Source of the DNA: RGIG6919 sp045531905
GTDB lineage: Bacteria; Bacillota; Clostridia; Lachnospirales; Lachnospiraceae
Direction: 5' to 3'
Assembly: GCA_045531905.1 (NCBI GenBank)
Contig: JAZSEY010000021.1
Span: 1 to 64,000, forward strand
Length of the DNA stretch: 64,000 nucleotides
Shown: positions 63,373 through 64,000 of the stretch, piece by piece
Layout of the letters: each line of letters starts with the position of its first letter
How positions within the stretch are numbered: position 1 is the first letter of the stretch
The notes under the pieces: generated by a model
Databases searched by the model: none
Told to the model about the DNA's origin: nothing
What the model saw: the letters and a program-made list of their open reading frames with translations, nothing else
Translations under genes and position numbers: made by a program

Positions 63373-64000
63373 ATGAAGAAAATTGTAATTGGAATGTTGG
63401 CACATGTAGATGCGGGAAAAACAACATTATCAGAGGGAATTTTATATACGGCAGGTGCCATTCGCAAGGTGGGAAGAGTGGACCATCAAGATGCATTTTT
63501 GGATAACATTTCTTTGGAAAGAGAACGTGGCATTACTATCTTTTCCAAGCAGGCTATGTTTACCTGGGAGGATATGGAAGTGACACTGTTAGACACTCCG
63601 GGACATGTGGATTTTTCTGCGGAGATGGAACGGACTTTGCAGGTGTTGGATTATGCCGTGCTGGTGATTAGTGGAACAGATGGCGTACAAAGTCATACGA
63701 GAACACTCTGGGAATTATTGCACCGATACGGAATCCCGACATTTCTGTTCATCAATAAAATGGACATGCAGGGAACAGAAAAAGAAGCACTAATGGAAAC
63801 TCTGACTAAGCAGTTAGACGGTATGTGTGTGGATTTTTCTGATACAGAAACAGAGGATTTTTATGAGCATTGCGCCATGGGAAGTGAAACTTGCCTGGAA
63901 CATTTTTTAGAGCACGGTCATTTGGAACAATCTCAGATTGTAGAATTGATTGCAGAGCGAAAACTATTTCCATGTCTGTTTGGTTCTGCCCTCAAATTAG
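63373..64000 (+). CDS. TetM-like ribosomal-protection GTPase, 3' end outside the window
   Basis: 209 codons are visible. The start MKKIVIGMLAHVDAGKTTLSEGILYTAGAI holds the P-loop, followed by ERERGITIFSKQ (switch I), DTPGHVDFSAEME (switch II) and FINKMDMQ (guanine specificity). It is an EF-G paralogue of the TetM/TetO/TetW group. Whether it gives tetracycline resistance or has another ribosome-release role cannot be said from the N-terminal third. ATG 63373 lies 17 bp after the previous stop. Confidence 0.88.
   Translation, partial: MKKIVIGMLAHVDAGKTTLSEGILYTAGAIRKVGRVDHQDAFLDNISLERERGITIFSKQAMFTWEDMEVTLLDTPGHVDFSAEMERTLQVLDYAVLVISGTDGVQSHTRTLWELLHRYGIPTFLFINKMDMQGTEKEALMETLTKQLDGMCVDFSDTETEDFYEHCAMGSETCLEHFLEHGHLEQSQIVELIAERKLFPCLFGSALKL

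Noticed and set aside
63373..64000. Calling the final gene a tetracycline resistance determinant
   Set aside because: Only the GTPase domain is visible; the ribosome-contact loops that decide resistance lie outside the window.

Overview
The window looks like chromosomal DNA of a low-GC Gram-positive anaerobe, most likely a Lachnospiraceae-type Clostridia. The support is the codon use, strong AGGAGG-type ribosome binding sites, consensus sigma-A promoters (TTGACA/TATAAT), ferredoxin-linked enzymes, several chemotaxis and HD-GYP signalling genes, and Firmicutes-type housekeeping proteins (EF-Tu, SbcCD, an RbsDACBK operon). The species cannot be named from the sequence alone.

Region 1 (1-16.4 kb) is an accessory island attached to the 3' end of the EF-Tu gene tuf. 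It holds an orphan RES-domain protein. Next comes a restriction-modification-like cluster: a fused N6-adenine plus C5-cytosine methyltransferase, a LAGLIDADG-like protein and a PD-(D/E)XK nuclease. An AbiEi/AbiEii pair and a MerR operon with a frameshifted second gene follow. At 10.6 kb there is a second tuf 3' end (17 codons plus stop) with its own terminator, so this module is bounded by tuf-end direct repeats, as expected for an integrated element. A second module (10.9-14.8 kb) carries three overlapping genes with nucleotide-metabolism folds (dCTP deaminase/dUTPase-like with a membrane anchor, GNAT fused to an RdgB/ITPase-like domain, and a guanylate-kinase-like protein). A compact structured RNA with its own promoter and terminator lies in front of a DUF3800 gene. 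This module ends in a second copy of the same right-end repeat. An IS3-family element sits in the loop of the terminator that follows it.

Region 2 (16.5-38.6 kb) is mostly ordinary chromosome: GNAT, flavodoxin-ferredoxin and MBL proteins, a hybrid histidine kinase whose receiver lacks its phospho-acceptor Asp, a CLC channel, a BspA-like surface protein, two membrane HD-GYP proteins with external sensor domains, SulP, a chemoreceptor, an RsmH paralogue, CDF, EcsC and ElyC/SanA-like proteins, and a tandem pair of tiny genes in duplicated promoter-gene-terminator cassettes.

Region 3 (38.9-42.8 kb) is a strong candidate invertible DNA switch. Two convergent genes (a PLP aminotransferase-like protein and a membrane pentapeptide-repeat protein) are enclosed by 99-bp inverted repeats identical at 97 positions. 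A complete tyrosine recombinase gene starts 7 bp outside one repeat, and an extended -10 promoter fires in from the other side.

Region 4 (42.9-64 kb) carries an Fe-S aldo/keto reductase, sbcD-sbcC, a small Xre regulator, an Rpn-type nuclease, transporters, a methyltransferase and a complete ribose operon (LacI-type regulator, rbsD, rbsA, rbsC, a tandemly duplicated RbsB in one polypeptide, rbsK, and a transaldolase-like gene). A large exported protein with a degenerate class-3-lipase-like segment follows, and then the start of a TetM-like ribosomal-protection GTPase that runs off the window.
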